From assembly GCA_030267125.1 (NCBI GenBank), contig JAJDJJ010000009.1, positions 1-46,224 of the forward strand: DNA of 46,224 nucleotides, read 5' to 3'. The position numbers and the translations under genes were made by a program. Under the pieces are notes generated by a model. The model saw nothing but the letters and a program-made list of their open reading frames with translations, was not told the DNA's origin and made no database searches. Below, piece by piece: positions 16,682 through 25,762 of the stretch. The stretch comes from Bacteroidales bacterium OttesenSCG-928-B11. GTDB lineage: Bacteria > Bacteroidota > Bacteroidia > Bacteroidales > WCHB1-69. The first letter of the stretch is position 1, and every line of letters begins with the position of its first letter.

Positions 16682-18118
16682 TCAAATCTCGCAAAGTGTC
16701 AATGCTCTGATTCTATAATAATAAGACCATAGCCGGTAAACGTGTTCCACATAGTTTCTACGAGCTTCGTCTTTAGAGAGTTGCGCATCATTGAGGTTGA
16801 GCATGTCGGTTTTGCCCAGGAGATAAGTTTCGACATTTATAGCATACCGTTTCCGGGCGATCTCATCAGTCATTTTTGCCAACTCCAGCTGTTTGAACTG
16901 ATCATTGAAAAGCTGCACAATCATATAAACATTTTGATCAAACTCCTGCTGCTCCTTTGTCAATGAAGCCTCCACAATCTCGCGATTCGCCTCAGCCATT
17001 TTCACTTTCCCCTTCCCTTTCCCCCAATCCAAAATCGGAATGGAAAGTCCCAAATTCACAATCTGGTTATCTCGCCAATGTTCATGATTCAATGCTGTGG
17101 CAAGTTGTTCATCAACTCCGGAAAACCCCAAAGAAACAAAAAGATTCGCACTCCATCTGCTGGTTTTCGCTTGCCGAACCAATGCTTCGGATTCAATCAT
17201 TTCTCGTTGGATTTGCAATGTAAACGCGCTGTTTTCCAATGCTTTTTGAAGAACCACTTTGTAATCCAACGGATCGTTATCGTATGGAAAATGATTCGGA
17301 ATCTCCACTTTAATATAAACATCGTCTCCATAGCCCAGAAACGAACAGAGTTGCATCATTTTCGCCTTCACAGAAGACTCTGTGTTAGCGAGGGCAATCT
17401 CGGCATTCAATAGCGAAACCTTCAATCCCATCAAATCGTTTTCAGGAAACTGTCCGATAGCATGCTTCGCAGTAGCCACGGTATAAATTTTCTCTGTATT
17501 TAACAAATTTTGCCGCGCAATATCTGCGTTAATCTCGCAAAGCAGAAGATCAAAATAGTGTTGTATAGCTTGTAATGAAACCTGTTCCATATTGGCAGTT
17601 AATTGACGTTGAGCTTCTTGATATTTCAGTGGCTCCACCTTCCGCGACCATTTAAAAGGATTGTAGGCAAAGAGCGGTTGCTCTATTCTGATTGCTGCCG
17701 GAACCACCACGAAGCTACGGTAGCCATTGCTTCCAAACTGTCGAAGTTGTTGGAAGCTTGTCTCCAACGAAATACGACCACCAGTAAAAGGAATATGCTG
17801 AGAAATAAATAGTTCCGTTGCAATACTACTATAATAATTGCTTATATAACTGTAATTTCCCTCTGAATCTTGAAACTGGTTGTACGATTTGGAGTAGTAG
17901 GGCAATGTGGCACTAATACCGATCTGTGGCAACATGCCCGCTTTGTAACTCCTGAATTGCCAGTAGGATGCGAGGTAGCTGTTTTGCGCCACCAACGCAT
18001 CCAACGAAAACTCCTTGCTTCTTTCAATAACCTGATCCAATGAAAGATATAACGTATCCACCGCAAAAATCTTCATCGTAAGAAAAACAAAGAGAAAAAG
18101 GCAACCCAGTCGTTTCAT
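16682..18118 (-). CDS. TolC-family outer membrane efflux protein
   Basis: 478 residues from MKRLGCLFLF, which gives a clean signal peptide. Paired long helical segments of the outer membrane efflux family follow (LSLDQVIERSKEFSLDALVAQN at the start, and VGLSIPILDWGKGKGKVKMAEANRE-like repeat near residue 350). It should form a trimeric channel for a periplasmic adaptor and an inner-membrane pump, neither of which is encoded next to it. The track start at 18160 would place the coding region across the sigma-54 promoter, so 18118 is preferred. It is the first gene of a three-gene operon with its regulator and kinase. Confidence 0.9.
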   Translation of the reverse strand: MKRLGCLFLFVFLTMKIFAVDTLYLSLDQVIERSKEFSLDALVAQNSYLASYWQFRSYKAGMLPQIGISATLPYYSKSYNQFQDSEGNYSYISNYYSSIATELFISQHIPFTGGRISLETSFQQLRQFGSNGYRSFVVVPAAIRIEQPLFAYNPFKWSRKVEPLKYQEAQRQLTANMEQVSLQAIQHYFDLLLCEINADIARQNLLNTEKIYTVATAKHAIGQFPENDLMGLKVSLLNAEIALANTESSVKAKMMQLCSFLGYGDDVYIKVEIPNHFPYDNDPLDYKVVLQKALENSAFTLQIQREMIESEALVRQAKTSRWSANLFVSLGFSGVDEQLATALNHEHWRDNQIVNLGLSIPILDWGKGKGKVKMAEANREIVEASLTKEQQEFDQNVYMIVQLFNDQFKQLELAKMTDEIARKRYAINVETYLLGKTDMLNLNDAQLSKDEARRNYVEHVYRLWSYYYRIRALTLCEI

Positions 18119-18148
18119 GTAAAATATAAATAAAGGCGATAAACCTAA

Positions 18149-18164
18149 AGCAACGGGCATGCCA
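18149..18164 (-). promoter_or_regulatory. Sigma-54 (RpoN) promoter of the tolC-regulator-kinase operon
   Basis: The minus strand reads TGGCATGCCCGTTGCT, which fits the sigma-54 consensus TGGCAYRNNNNTTGCW at every defined position. The predicted transcription start is near 18138, giving a leader of about 20 bases before the tolC start at 18118. Confidence 0.85.
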
Positions 18165-18205
18165 AAGCATAAGCTATTATTTTATAGATAGTTAAAAATT
18201 GCATG

Positions 18206-18223
18206 TTGTCCGAAAATGGACAA
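18206..18223. promoter_or_regulatory. Palindromic upstream activator site
   Basis: TTGTCC-GAAAAT-GGACAA, a perfect 6-base inverted repeat with a 6-base spacer, centred about 76 bases upstream of the predicted sigma-54 start. Position and symmetry are right for a dimeric NtrC-type activator such as the one encoded two genes downstream. Confidence 0.7.
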
Positions 18224-18254
18224 TAGATGTACGAGAATGAGGGCGCTGGAAGTT

Positions 18255-19889
18255 TTATTCCACCTGGCTCTTCGCATACGCCAGCGCCGCATCGAAGTTA
18301 TCGAAGATATGCTCTTTTCCCAATAGGTCGGCGATGCCACTCTTTTCTAACTCTTTGCGCACATCGGGCTGCACACCTGACAAGACAATCTGTTTATCTT
18401 TAGATTGTAACGACTTGATCGCTTCCTTGAAATTGTGCGTACCGGTGGCATCAATGAAGGGAACATAGCGCATCCGGATGATCTGAACCTTGGTGGAATC
18501 GGCGCTTCTTTTCAACACTTCGCTGTAGTGCTTGGCGGCGCCAAAGAAAAACGGCCCGCTGATCTCGTATATGTTAATACTCTTGGGAACATCGCGGTAA
18601 TTTTCCATCACATCGTTCTCCTTATCGTTGAGGATCGCTTGCCCGTTGTCAGCCATACGTTTCATGAAAAGAATGGCTGAGAGGACAATACCTATCTCGA
18701 TCGCCACGGTGAGATCAACTAACACGGTGAGGAAAAAGGTGGTGAGCAGGATGATGATATCGAAGGCGGAACCGCGCAAAATGGAAGTAAACGAACGCCA
18801 TTCACTCATATTATAACATACCAAAATCAAAATACCGGCCAAACACGACATCGGTATTAACTTTGCCCATTTTCCAAAGAAAAGCATGATCAGGAGTAAT
18901 GTGACAGCATGAATCATACCGGCCACCGGAGTACGGCCACCGTTCTTGATATTGGTCGCGGTGCGGGCAATGGCTCCGGTTGCGGGAATCCCCCCAAACA
19001 GCGGCGTCACAATGTTGGCAATGCCCTGCGCAATCAACTCCGTATTACTGCGGTGGTTTGTCCCGATCATACCATCGGCAACAACGGCAGAGAGTAGCGA
19101 TTCGATAGCACACAACAGCGCAATAGTCAATGCGGGCTGAAAATAGTAACGGATATTACTCCAATCAATGCCAGGGACAGCGAGCGATATTTTGTTGGGA
19201 ATTTCTCCGTAGAGCGTCTCGATAGTGGTCACCGGAAGGTTGAAAATGGCGACAATGGCGGTCATCAAGATGATGGCGACAAACGAGCCGGGTATCTTAT
19301 TGGTGATCTTGCTAAAAAAGATACTGATCAACAATGTCACAACGGTGATCACCACCGCAATCGGGTTGATTGTCCCCAACGCTTTAAAATAGACGCTCCA
19401 TTTGCTAAGGAAGTCGGCGGGCACCTCGGCGATATCAAGACCTAACGCATCTTTGATCTGTGTGGAGAAGATAACGAGAGCTATACCGCTGGTAAAACCC
19501 ACGATGAGCGGGTGTGGGATAAATTTTAACAACGACCCCAATTTCAACAAACCGAAAATAACCAACATAATACCGGCAAGGACAGTGGAAATAAGCAATC
19601 CATCCATGCCATATTGCGACAACACACCGAAGACGATCACAATGAAAGCACCGGTGGGGCCGCCGATCTGCACACGGCTCCCCCCTAGAAAAGAGATGAG
19701 AAAACCGGCGATGATAGCCGTAATCAACCCTTTCTCGGGCGAAACACCCGATGCCACCGCAAAGGCGATCGCCAATGGCAACGCCACAATTCCCACAATG
19801 ATCCCCGCAAAGAGATCCTTCATGAACAACTCTTTGGTATAACCTTGTTTTAACACACTGAAAAACTCCGGCTTAAAAATATCCTTCAT
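18255..19889 (-). CDS. SulP-family anion transporter with STAS domain
   Basis: 544 residues. The first 400 residues contain the 10-12 membrane segments of SulP/SLC26 transporters, with the family signature GLITAIIAGFLISFLGGSRVQIGGPTGAF-type region near residue 50-80 and the RTATNIKNGGRTP segment. The C-terminal 100 residues form a STAS domain (INIYEISGPFFFGAA, FIDATGTHNFKEAI). Substrates in the family include sulfate, bicarbonate and dicarboxylates; sequence does not decide. It lies 41 bases after sufE, the last of a run of minus-strand genes (SPOR, aspartate kinase, SufE, SulP) that may be one transcript. Confidence 0.92.
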   Translation of the reverse strand: MKDIFKPEFFSVLKQGYTKELFMKDLFAGIIVGIVALPLAIAFAVASGVSPEKGLITAIIAGFLISFLGGSRVQIGGPTGAFIVIVFGVLSQYGMDGLLISTVLAGIMLVIFGLLKLGSLLKFIPHPLIVGFTSGIALVIFSTQIKDALGLDIAEVPADFLSKWSVYFKALGTINPIAVVITVVTLLISIFFSKITNKIPGSFVAIILMTAIVAIFNLPVTTIETLYGEIPNKISLAVPGIDWSNIRYYFQPALTIALLCAIESLLSAVVADGMIGTNHRSNTELIAQGIANIVTPLFGGIPATGAIARTATNIKNGGRTPVAGMIHAVTLLLIMLFFGKWAKLIPMSCLAGILILVCYNMSEWRSFTSILRGSAFDIIILLTTFFLTVLVDLTVAIEIGIVLSAILFMKRMADNGQAILNDKENDVMENYRDVPKSINIYEISGPFFFGAAKHYSEVLKRSADSTKVQIIRMRYVPFIDATGTHNFKEAIKSLQSKDKQIVLSGVQPDVRKELEKSGIADLLGKEHIFDNFDAALAYAKSQVE

Positions 19890-19930
19890 GACATTTTGCT
19901 TTTTTATATTGAAAAAAAAATCTTGTTTTT

Positions 19931-20350
19931 TTATGCCTTTGCTTGGAAAGCCAGCGCATACATCTTCATTTGTTTGATCATGGAAACCAATCCGTTGGAA
20001 CGAGTAGGCGAAAGATGTTCCTTGAGACCGATTTTGTCAATGTAGTCCATAGGAGCATCGATGATCTCTTGGGGCGTTTGACCGGAGAGTACCCGCACAA
20101 GCAGGTTGGCAATCCCCTTGGTGATGATGGCGTCGCTGTCGGCGGTGAAATATACCTTCCCGTCTTTGTAATCGGCGTGCAACCACACCTGCGACTGGCA
20201 ACCCTGAATCAGATAAGAAGGGGTTTTGTACTTGGTATCAATCATGGGAAGCTCTTTTCCCAATTCGATGATATAATTGTACTTATCCATCCAGTCATCA
20301 AAATAACCGAATTCTTCAATAATCTGATTTTCAGCTTCTTTAATGGTCAT
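19931..20350 (-). CDS. sufE: SufE-family sulfur acceptor protein
   Basis: 139 residues, full-length SufE/YgdK fold, with the persulfide-accepting cysteine C51 in LIQGCQSQVW and the conserved AIITKGIANLLVRVLSGQTP segment. SufE takes sulfur from a cysteine desulfurase (SufS) and passes it on for Fe-S cluster assembly in the cytoplasm. No sufS or suf scaffold gene is in the window. It lies between aspartate kinase and the SulP transporter on the same strand, with gaps of about 45 and 41 bases. Confidence 0.93.
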   Translation of the reverse strand: MTIKEAENQIIEEFGYFDDWMDKYNYIIELGKELPMIDTKYKTPSYLIQGCQSQVWLHADYKDGKVYFTADSDAIITKGIANLLVRVLSGQTPQEIIDAPMDYIDKIGLKEHLSPTRSNGLVSMIKQMKMYALAFQAKA

Positions 20351-20395
20351 TTCTCTTTGCGTATTTACAATGTGATTTTGGCGCGAAAATACACT

Positions 20396-21670
20396 TTAAT
20401 CCTTCAATACCATCTGTATCGTGGTACGGTTTTTCTGCTCCACCAAAACCTCTTTATCTGCCACGATTTTGGCCACGGAATCCTCGGTATAGTGACGGAT
20501 CGTGGCTAACTCAACCTTGTCGTTATATTTCACTTTATACTTCACTTTCAACTCTTTGAGTGCCGGTTCCACACGATCCCAATGGTTATCCAAACAGATG
20601 GAAAAACTGAGCGCCGAGTTTTGCATCAGATTGATTTTCAATCTATATTGTGAAAGGATATTAAAAATCTCCGAAAGATTCTGCACAGCAATAAATGAGA
20701 AATCTTTTGGAAAGATGGAGATTAATATTTGGTTTTTCTTGAAAATGAGCGAAGGTGTCGGATTAATGAGCGACGACGAAGAGATAACAGAACCCGGTTC
20801 TTCGGGAAAAAAGAACGGCTTGACAAGAAGTGGTATTTGCTTATTCTGCAACGGTTTCAAGGTTTTTGGATGGATGATGCTTGCGCCGTAATACGAAAGT
20901 TCAATCGCCTCTTCATAAGGAATTTCATCTAGCTTGATCGCATCGGGGTAGATTTTCGGATCGGCGTTGAAAAGTCCGGGAACATCTTTCCAAATTACCA
21001 CTTCGGTTGCTTGCAATGCAAAGCCGAAAATAGCGGCAGTGTAATCGGAGCCTTCCCTTCCCAGTGTAACAGTCTCACCGGTTGCTGTGCCGCCGATAAA
21101 CCCTTGCGTCACAAAAAACTTAGTCTTACGTTCATTGATCCCCGCATCAATTCTATTTCTGATAGCGGGCGTGGTCGTTTTCCAATCCACATGTGCTTCG
21201 CGAAACGAATCATCGGTTTGAATCAACTGTCTTGCATCCAGCCACTCATTTTCAATACCTTTCAGATTGAGATAAGTGGAAATGAGAGCGGTGGACAGCA
21301 ATTCGCCGTGGCTGACGATCCGGTCGTAATCGTAGTCATAATTATCGGTTGGATTTTGGGAAAGTTGTGCCCGTAAAGACATCTCAATCATATCAATAGC
21401 AGCTGTAATCACACTGTTTCCGGGTAATAAATCCTGCGCTATAGCCTTATGATTTTGAAGAAGTTGTTGGATATGCATTTCCATCTCGGTAGAATTACCG
21501 GCTTGATATGTCGCCACTATTTTCTCCATCAGATTAGTCGTTTTTCCGATGGCCGAAATAATCACCACGACCGGAATCTCTTGCCGGGTGATAATGTTTT
21601 CCAACTGCCTAACCCCGGTGGCATCTTGTACTGATCCACCTCCAAATTTATAGACTTTTATTTTTTGCAT
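20396..21670 (-). CDS. Aspartate kinase
   Basis: 424 residues, a monofunctional aspartokinase catalysing the first step of the lysine/threonine/methionine pathway. Catalytic domain: KVYKFGGGSVQDA near the N-terminus, the GFIGGTATGETVTLGREGSDYTA-type segment near 200, and WKDVPGLFNADPKI near 230. The last 120 residues form weakly conserved ACT-like regulatory domains (QNLSEIFNILSQYRLKINLMQNSALSFSIC). It is not fused to homoserine dehydrogenase. Neighbours are a SPOR protein upstream (46 bases) and sufE downstream (45 bases). lysC and thrA-type paralogues cannot be separated from sequence alone. Confidence 0.93.
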   Translation of the reverse strand: MQKIKVYKFGGGSVQDATGVRQLENIITRQEIPVVVIISAIGKTTNLMEKIVATYQAGNSTEMEMHIQQLLQNHKAIAQDLLPGNSVITAAIDMIEMSLRAQLSQNPTDNYDYDYDRIVSHGELLSTALISTYLNLKGIENEWLDARQLIQTDDSFREAHVDWKTTTPAIRNRIDAGINERKTKFFVTQGFIGGTATGETVTLGREGSDYTAAIFGFALQATEVVIWKDVPGLFNADPKIYPDAIKLDEIPYEEAIELSYYGASIIHPKTLKPLQNKQIPLLVKPFFFPEEPGSVISSSSLINPTPSLIFKKNQILISIFPKDFSFIAVQNLSEIFNILSQYRLKINLMQNSALSFSICLDNHWDRVEPALKELKVKYKVKYNDKVELATIRHYTEDSVAKIVADKEVLVEQKNRTTIQMVLKD

Positions 21671-21716
21671 GATTGTTTCTTAAAACTTAAGGCGCCAGAT
21701 CGCACCTCTTTTCGAC

Positions 21717-22118
21717 TTAAAAAGTGTTAAAATAGATTTTATCCGTTACGATAAACGCTCCGGGAAATTGCAATCTTACGGTTTCCAGATGTCGATAGGC
21801 TTCGGTTCTGGTTCTGAAATCGCCGATACGAATACGGAAATTAGGTTCCAGATAGGAAATATAACAAGGTAAGTTTTTGAAGATTTTCTCCACGTTTTCT
21901 TTCTCCTTTTCTGCCTTTTCACTAGCATGACTTCCCGAAATCGCTGCAATTTGGATGCGGAAACCGTCGATTTTTTTCACTTTCGTCCAAGCGGCTTTAT
22001 GTAACGCCAACACCTCTTCGATACCATTTTCCATCTCTATTGAAACAGAAGGAGTCTGTGCGGGAATTAGTGTTGCATATAGGAAAATGGCTATGAAAAA
22101 GATGACAGTTTTACCCAT
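21717..22118 (-). CDS. Exported SPOR-domain protein
   Basis: 133 residues with an N-terminal signal peptide (MGKTVIFFIAIFLYATLIPAQ) and a C-terminal SPOR domain (GFRIQIAAISGSHAS, FRIRIGDFRTRTEAYRHLETV, AFIVTDKI), a fold that binds denuded glycan strands of septal peptidoglycan. It should be periplasmic or outer-membrane associated. It is the first of the minus-strand run with aspartate kinase, sufE and the SulP gene. A TACTTTTG -7 element lies close upstream. Confidence 0.88.
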   Translation of the reverse strand: MGKTVIFFIAIFLYATLIPAQTPSVSIEMENGIEEVLALHKAAWTKVKKIDGFRIQIAAISGSHASEKAEKEKENVEKIFKNLPCYISYLEPNFRIRIGDFRTRTEAYRHLETVRLQFPGAFIVTDKIYFNTF

Positions 22119-22132
22119 AAAAATAATTTTCG

Positions 22133-22140
22133 CAAAAGTA
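22133..22140 (-). promoter_or_regulatory. -7 element before the SPOR gene
   Basis: Minus-strand TACTTTTG, 15 bases upstream of the SPOR start codon; the predicted leader is under 12 bases. Divergent from the -7 element at 22199-22206. Confidence 0.5.
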
Positions 22141-22198
22141 GTTATTTTTCATTTTGCTCACAAAAAAAATCCAGCTACCTCCCCGTTTCTTTTTTCTC

Positions 22199-22206
22199 TA
22201 CTTTTG
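22199..22206 (+). promoter_or_regulatory. -7 element before the small frameshifted gene
   Basis: TACTTTTG on the plus strand, 23 bases before the ATG at 22229. It supports that ATG, rather than the TTG chosen by the ORF track, as the real start of the small gene. Confidence 0.5.
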
Positions 22207-22228
22207 TGCATTGATATTATTGTCTTTT

Positions 22229-22557
22229 ATGAATAAATTTTTGCCAACAGCTCTTTTACTATTTTGCATACTCCGAACTTGCGCACTATCACTTCAAAAA
22301 ACGGATTCGAGACGAATTACATAACCGATGGCAAACAAGTGATCTTTGGCGGAGGAAAAACCGGTTGTTCCGTCATAAAAAAGAATGGTAAAGAGTATGT
22401 TTTAGCGAAAAACTGGATGATTGACGGCATCGATCTACCGTCATTGCGCATATTGGGCAGAGATTTATTGATCGATAAAAATGCGTTGTATTACGGCGAA
22501 AACGTAATCCCTCTAAACAAACTGAATGGGCTAAAATTGATTATTAAAGAATTATAA
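22229..22557 (+). pseudogene. Small exported DKNYY-like protein, frameshifted at an A6 run
   Basis: ATG at 22229 opens a signal peptide (MNKFLPTALLLFCILRTCALS) that stops early in its own frame. The rest of a protein (NGFETNYITDGKQVIFGGGK to the C-terminus LIIKEL) continues in another frame, seen in the track as 22264-22557 from a TTG. Adding one A to the A6 run at 22296-22301 joins them as ...ALSLQKNGFETNY..., a 109-residue exported protein. LLIDKNALYYGENVIP resembles the DKNYY repeat family of unknown function. This may be a true broken gene, slippage-controlled expression, or a sequencing error. The joined frame has its own promoter. Confidence 0.7.
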
Positions 22558-22934
22558 CAGAAAAACAAGGAAAAACATACAAATTGTTGCCGTTGTTATA
22601 TCAACGGTAATCTGTACTTGACAAGACACTATATCAAATAGTAGCAAAAAATCAAAGCTTTGCGATCGCCACCCGCTCTGCCAAAATCTCTAAAGCAGAC
22701 AGCATCGTGCAAAGCCATTGCTTACACACAGGGGTAATGATGAGCTTGGGAGTGGTTGAAAAGTTGAAAAGGGCCGTGTGAGTTGTTGTCCTTTCAGTTT
22801 TCAATTCCCAGTTTTCAATTCCCAGGTTCTCCGTGCTCTCTGTGTAACCTCTTATGAATTTCTTCCCAAAATAACATACTGAGTGATAGGGGTGAGCAAT
22901 TTTTCAAATTAGCACTTTGCTAAATACAACCCAC
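22558..22934. other. Gene-free region with short repeats
   Basis: 377 bases between the frameshifted gene and the beta-barrel gene. No coding frame is convincing. It contains a 14-base tandem duplication (agttttcaattccc at 22796-22809 and 22810-22823), followed by ctccgtgctctctgtgtaac (22828-22847), a word-like motif related to the inverted repeat at 2689-2903. No clear terminator. Confidence 0.65.
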
Positions 22935-23489
22935 TTAATCGATCACATACCTTGCAGAGAGGGTGAATGCGTAATCAAAAAACGGATCGGCTCCTTTACG
23001 CGTGACGAATCCTATGCCCGGACGAAGATCTGCTTGCACGGTAAGCGGCATATCTCTAAATGTTAACTCCACTCCGCCCATAGCATTCAGTCCAAATTTG
23101 AACGCCGTCGGATTTAATGCGCAACCGATACTAGCGCCCCCTCCGGCAAACCAATAGAAGTTTGCAAAATCCCACTGCGTAATATCTCCTTGGTATAAAA
23201 CATTGGGATTAAGCTCCAAAGATGTGAAAAAAATCATTTGAGATAAAGTGTAATAGTTATATCCATAAGTGTACTTATATCTATATGAATTGCCAAATTT
23301 GAATCCAAAATCCGCTTGTAAAGCAACTTTATCGCTAAAGAACATCTTAAACGAAGCTCCATTCAGGTTTCCAATCACACCACCGATGCTATGATTATAG
23401 GGACCTTGCGCATACGCTGGATGACCTAAAAATAACGTCAGTAAAATAGTGTACACCAATACGTTTACTTTTAATTTCATGACAATCAT
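22935..23489 (-). CDS. Small outer membrane beta-barrel protein
   Basis: 184 residues: signal peptide ending HPAYAQ, then alternating beta strands typical of small porin-like barrels (FKMFFSDKVALQADFGFKFG, FYWFAGGGASIGC, FGLNAMGGVELTFRDMP, YAFTLSARYVID with a C-terminal aromatic-rich strand). The function is unknown; small barrels of this kind are common in Bacteroidota. The start may be MIVMKLK (23489) or MKLK (23480). It lies 31 bases downstream of metG on the same strand. Confidence 0.8.
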   Translation of the reverse strand: MIVMKLKVNVLVYTILLTLFLGHPAYAQGPYNHSIGGVIGNLNGASFKMFFSDKVALQADFGFKFGNSYRYKYTYGYNYYTLSQMIFFTSLELNPNVLYQGDITQWDFANFYWFAGGGASIGCALNPTAFKFGLNAMGGVELTFRDMPLTVQADLRPGIGFVTRKGADPFFDYAFTLSARYVID

Positions 23490-23520
23490 TTTTTATGAAT
23501 ACTTAAAATCTTTTTTGTTC

Positions 23521-25569
23521 TTAACTCACTGAGCTTCCAGCTTTAACGGTTTTTCCCGGTTCAACAACAACCAGTTCGCCATTGGTATTTTCGACCATCA
23601 AAACCATACCGTGTGAGGATACGCCTTTGATCTCTTTGGGTTGCAAATTAATAAGCATCAGCACTTGCTTACCGGGCATATCTTCAGGCGCGTAGTATTC
23701 AGCAATGCCGGAAACCACCTCTCGTATATCCACTCCGGTATCGATCTTCATTTTGAGCAATTTCTTGGTTTTCGGAATTTTTTCGGCTTCCATCACAGTA
23801 CAAATGCGGAGATCCATCTTTTGAAAATCATCATACGTGATATCTTCTTTGGCCTCTTGCGCCGGTGTTTGTTCTAACAACGCTTGAGCTTTAACATGCT
23901 GAAGTTTTGCCTCTTGCTCTTCAATCACCTTATCTTCGATTTTGTCGAAAAGGTATTGCGGTTCACCGATTTTGTCGCCGTCGCTCAACAGGTTCATATC
24001 GGCACCATGCTCCCAGCGATTTTCGGTCACGTTCAGCATCTCTTTCAATCGTTTGGAGGTGAACGGCAGGAATGGTTCCGACAGCACCGACAATGCTGCC
24101 GCAATCTGTAATGAAAGATGCAAAATCGTCTCCACCCGTTCGGGATCCTCTTTCACCTTTTTCCAAGGTTCTGTATCGGTGAGGTATTTATTACCGATAC
24201 GCGCCAAATTCATCAACTCCATTTGCGCTTCTCGGAAACGGAATTTTTCTAACGCCTCCCCTATTTTCGCAGGGAAAGTCTTGATCTGCTCAATCATTTC
24301 TTGTTCTTCAGCAGAAAACGCGTGGGCAACAGGGATAACTCCTCCGTAATACTTATGGGTTAAAACCACCGTTCTATTCACTAAATTTCCGAAAATCGCC
24401 AACAGTTCGTTGTTGTTTTTCGCTTGGAAATCAGCCCAAGTGAAGTCGGAATCTTTGGTTTCAGGAGCAATGGATGTGAGTGTATATCGCAACACATCTT
24501 GCTTATCTTTAAACTCTTCCAAATACTCGTGAAGCCAAACCGCCCAGTTTCGAGAGGTCGAAATTTTGTCACCCTCTAGGTTGAGAAATTCATTGGCGGG
24601 CACATTCTCGGGAAGGATGTACGATCCTTCGGCTTTCAACATCGCCGGAAAGATGATACAATGGAATACGATGTTGTCTTTGCCAATGAAATGGAGTAGT
24701 TCGGTATCATCGGCTTTCCACCACTCTTCCCATGTTTTGCCGGTTTGTTCCGCCCACTCCTTCGTTGCGGAGATGTAACCAATGGGAGCGTCAAACCAAA
24801 CGTAGAGCACCTTGCCCTCTGCCTCTTGCAGCGGCACTTTCACACCCCAATCCAAATCACGTGTCACAGCTCTCGGATGCAATCCTTGCTCTATCCATGA
24901 TTTACATTGCCCATAAACATTGATCTTCCAATCCTCTCTATGCCCTTCGAGAATCCACTCCTTCAACCATCCTTCGTATTGATCCAATGGCAGATACCAG
25001 TGTTTCGTTTCTCTAAGCACCGGCACGTTCCCGGTCAATGCCGACCGCGGGTTAATCAGATCGGTGGCGCTGAGGCTGGTTCCACATGCTTCACACTGAT
25101 CTCCGTATGCTTTCTCATTGTTACAGTGAGGACAACCTCCGGTGATATAACGATCCGCCAAAAACTGGTGTGCTTCAGCGTCATAATACTGCATCGATGT
25201 CTTTTCGATCAGCTTGCCATCTTCGTAAAGTTTTGTGAAAAACTCGGAAGCGGCTTCATGATGAATGGGGCTGGATGTTCGGGAATAGATATCGAACGAT
25301 ATGCCAAACTCGGCAAACGACTTTTTGATCATTTCATGATAGCGATCCACAATAGCTTGCGGCGTAGTGTTTTCATTTTTCGCCTTAATGGTGATAGGTA
25401 CACCGTGCTCATCGGATCCACCGATAAAAAGCACCTGCTCACCTTTCATTCGGAGATATCTAACATAGATGTCGGCCGGAACATAAACCCCAGCCAAATG
25501 ACCAATATGTACCGGACCGTTTGCATAAGGCAGGGCGGTTGTAATCGTGTGTCGCGCAAATTTTGACAT
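23521..25569 (-). CDS. metG: Methionyl-tRNA synthetase
   Basis: 682 residues, full length with the C-terminal tRNA-binding (EMAP-like) domain ([26 protein letters not shown]). Catalytic features: HIGH at residues 21-24, a zinc knuckle (CPHC...CEAC about 145-162) and the KMSKS loop as KISTS, a form seen in Bacteroidota. It charges methionine to tRNA in the cytoplasm. A TATTTTTG -7 element on the minus strand at 25682-25689 would give a leader of about 105 bases. The start [18 protein letters not shown] is the usual one for this family. Confidence 0.97.
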   Translation of the reverse strand: MSKFARHTITTALPYANGPVHIGHLAGVYVPADIYVRYLRMKGEQVLFIGGSDEHGVPITIKAKNENTTPQAIVDRYHEMIKKSFAEFGISFDIYSRTSSPIHHEAASEFFTKLYEDGKLIEKTSMQYYDAEAHQFLADRYITGGCPHCNNEKAYGDQCEACGTSLSATDLINPRSALTGNVPVLRETKHWYLPLDQYEGWLKEWILEGHREDWKINVYGQCKSWIEQGLHPRAVTRDLDWGVKVPLQEAEGKVLYVWFDAPIGYISATKEWAEQTGKTWEEWWKADDTELLHFIGKDNIVFHCIIFPAMLKAEGSYILPENVPANEFLNLEGDKISTSRNWAVWLHEYLEEFKDKQDVLRYTLTSIAPETKDSDFTWADFQAKNNNELLAIFGNLVNRTVVLTHKYYGGVIPVAHAFSAEEQEMIEQIKTFPAKIGEALEKFRFREAQMELMNLARIGNKYLTDTEPWKKVKEDPERVETILHLSLQIAAALSVLSEPFLPFTSKRLKEMLNVTENRWEHGADMNLLSDGDKIGEPQYLFDKIEDKVIEEQEAKLQHVKAQALLEQTPAQEAKEDITYDDFQKMDLRICTVMEAEKIPKTKKLLKMKIDTGVDIREVVSGIAEYYAPEDMPGKQVLMLINLQPKEIKGVSSHGMVLMVENTNGELVVVEPGKTVKAGSSVS

Positions 25570-25681
25570 AATTTTTTACTGATTAATGGTTAGTGATTGA
25601 CGATTGATGTGATTGTCCATTTTCTAATTATCGCATATTCAAACTATTAGATAACCATTTTCAACCTTCATTAACAAGTTG

Positions 25682-25689
25682 CAAAAATA
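25682..25689 (-). promoter_or_regulatory. -7 element before metG
   Basis: Minus-strand TATTTTTG, about 113 bases upstream of the metG start. Between it and the gene is a word-like repeat (tgattaatggttagtgattga at 25580-25600). Assignment is tentative because of the distance and the lack of a -33 box. Confidence 0.35.
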
Positions 25690-25735
25690 CGTAATAATTG
25701 GGAATTTTCTCTTTTTTCTCCTTGCTCATTTTTTG

Positions 25736-25743
25736 TACCTTTG
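25736..25743 (+). promoter_or_regulatory. -7 element before rfbC
   Basis: TACCTTTG, a full TAnnTTTG match, 20 bases upstream of the ATG at 25763. It supports that start and argues against the upstream TTG used in the ORF track. Confidence 0.6.
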
Positions 25744-25762
25744 CCCTCCCAAAATTTTGAGC

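Noticed and set aside
22264-22557. Track ORF starting at a TTG as a complete 97-residue gene
   Set aside because: The TTG lies inside the signal peptide sequence of another frame; the ATG/frameshift reading explains promoter, signal and domain better.
24907-25566. 219-residue plus-strand ORF opposite metG
   Set aside because: Shadow frame of metG with no domain features.
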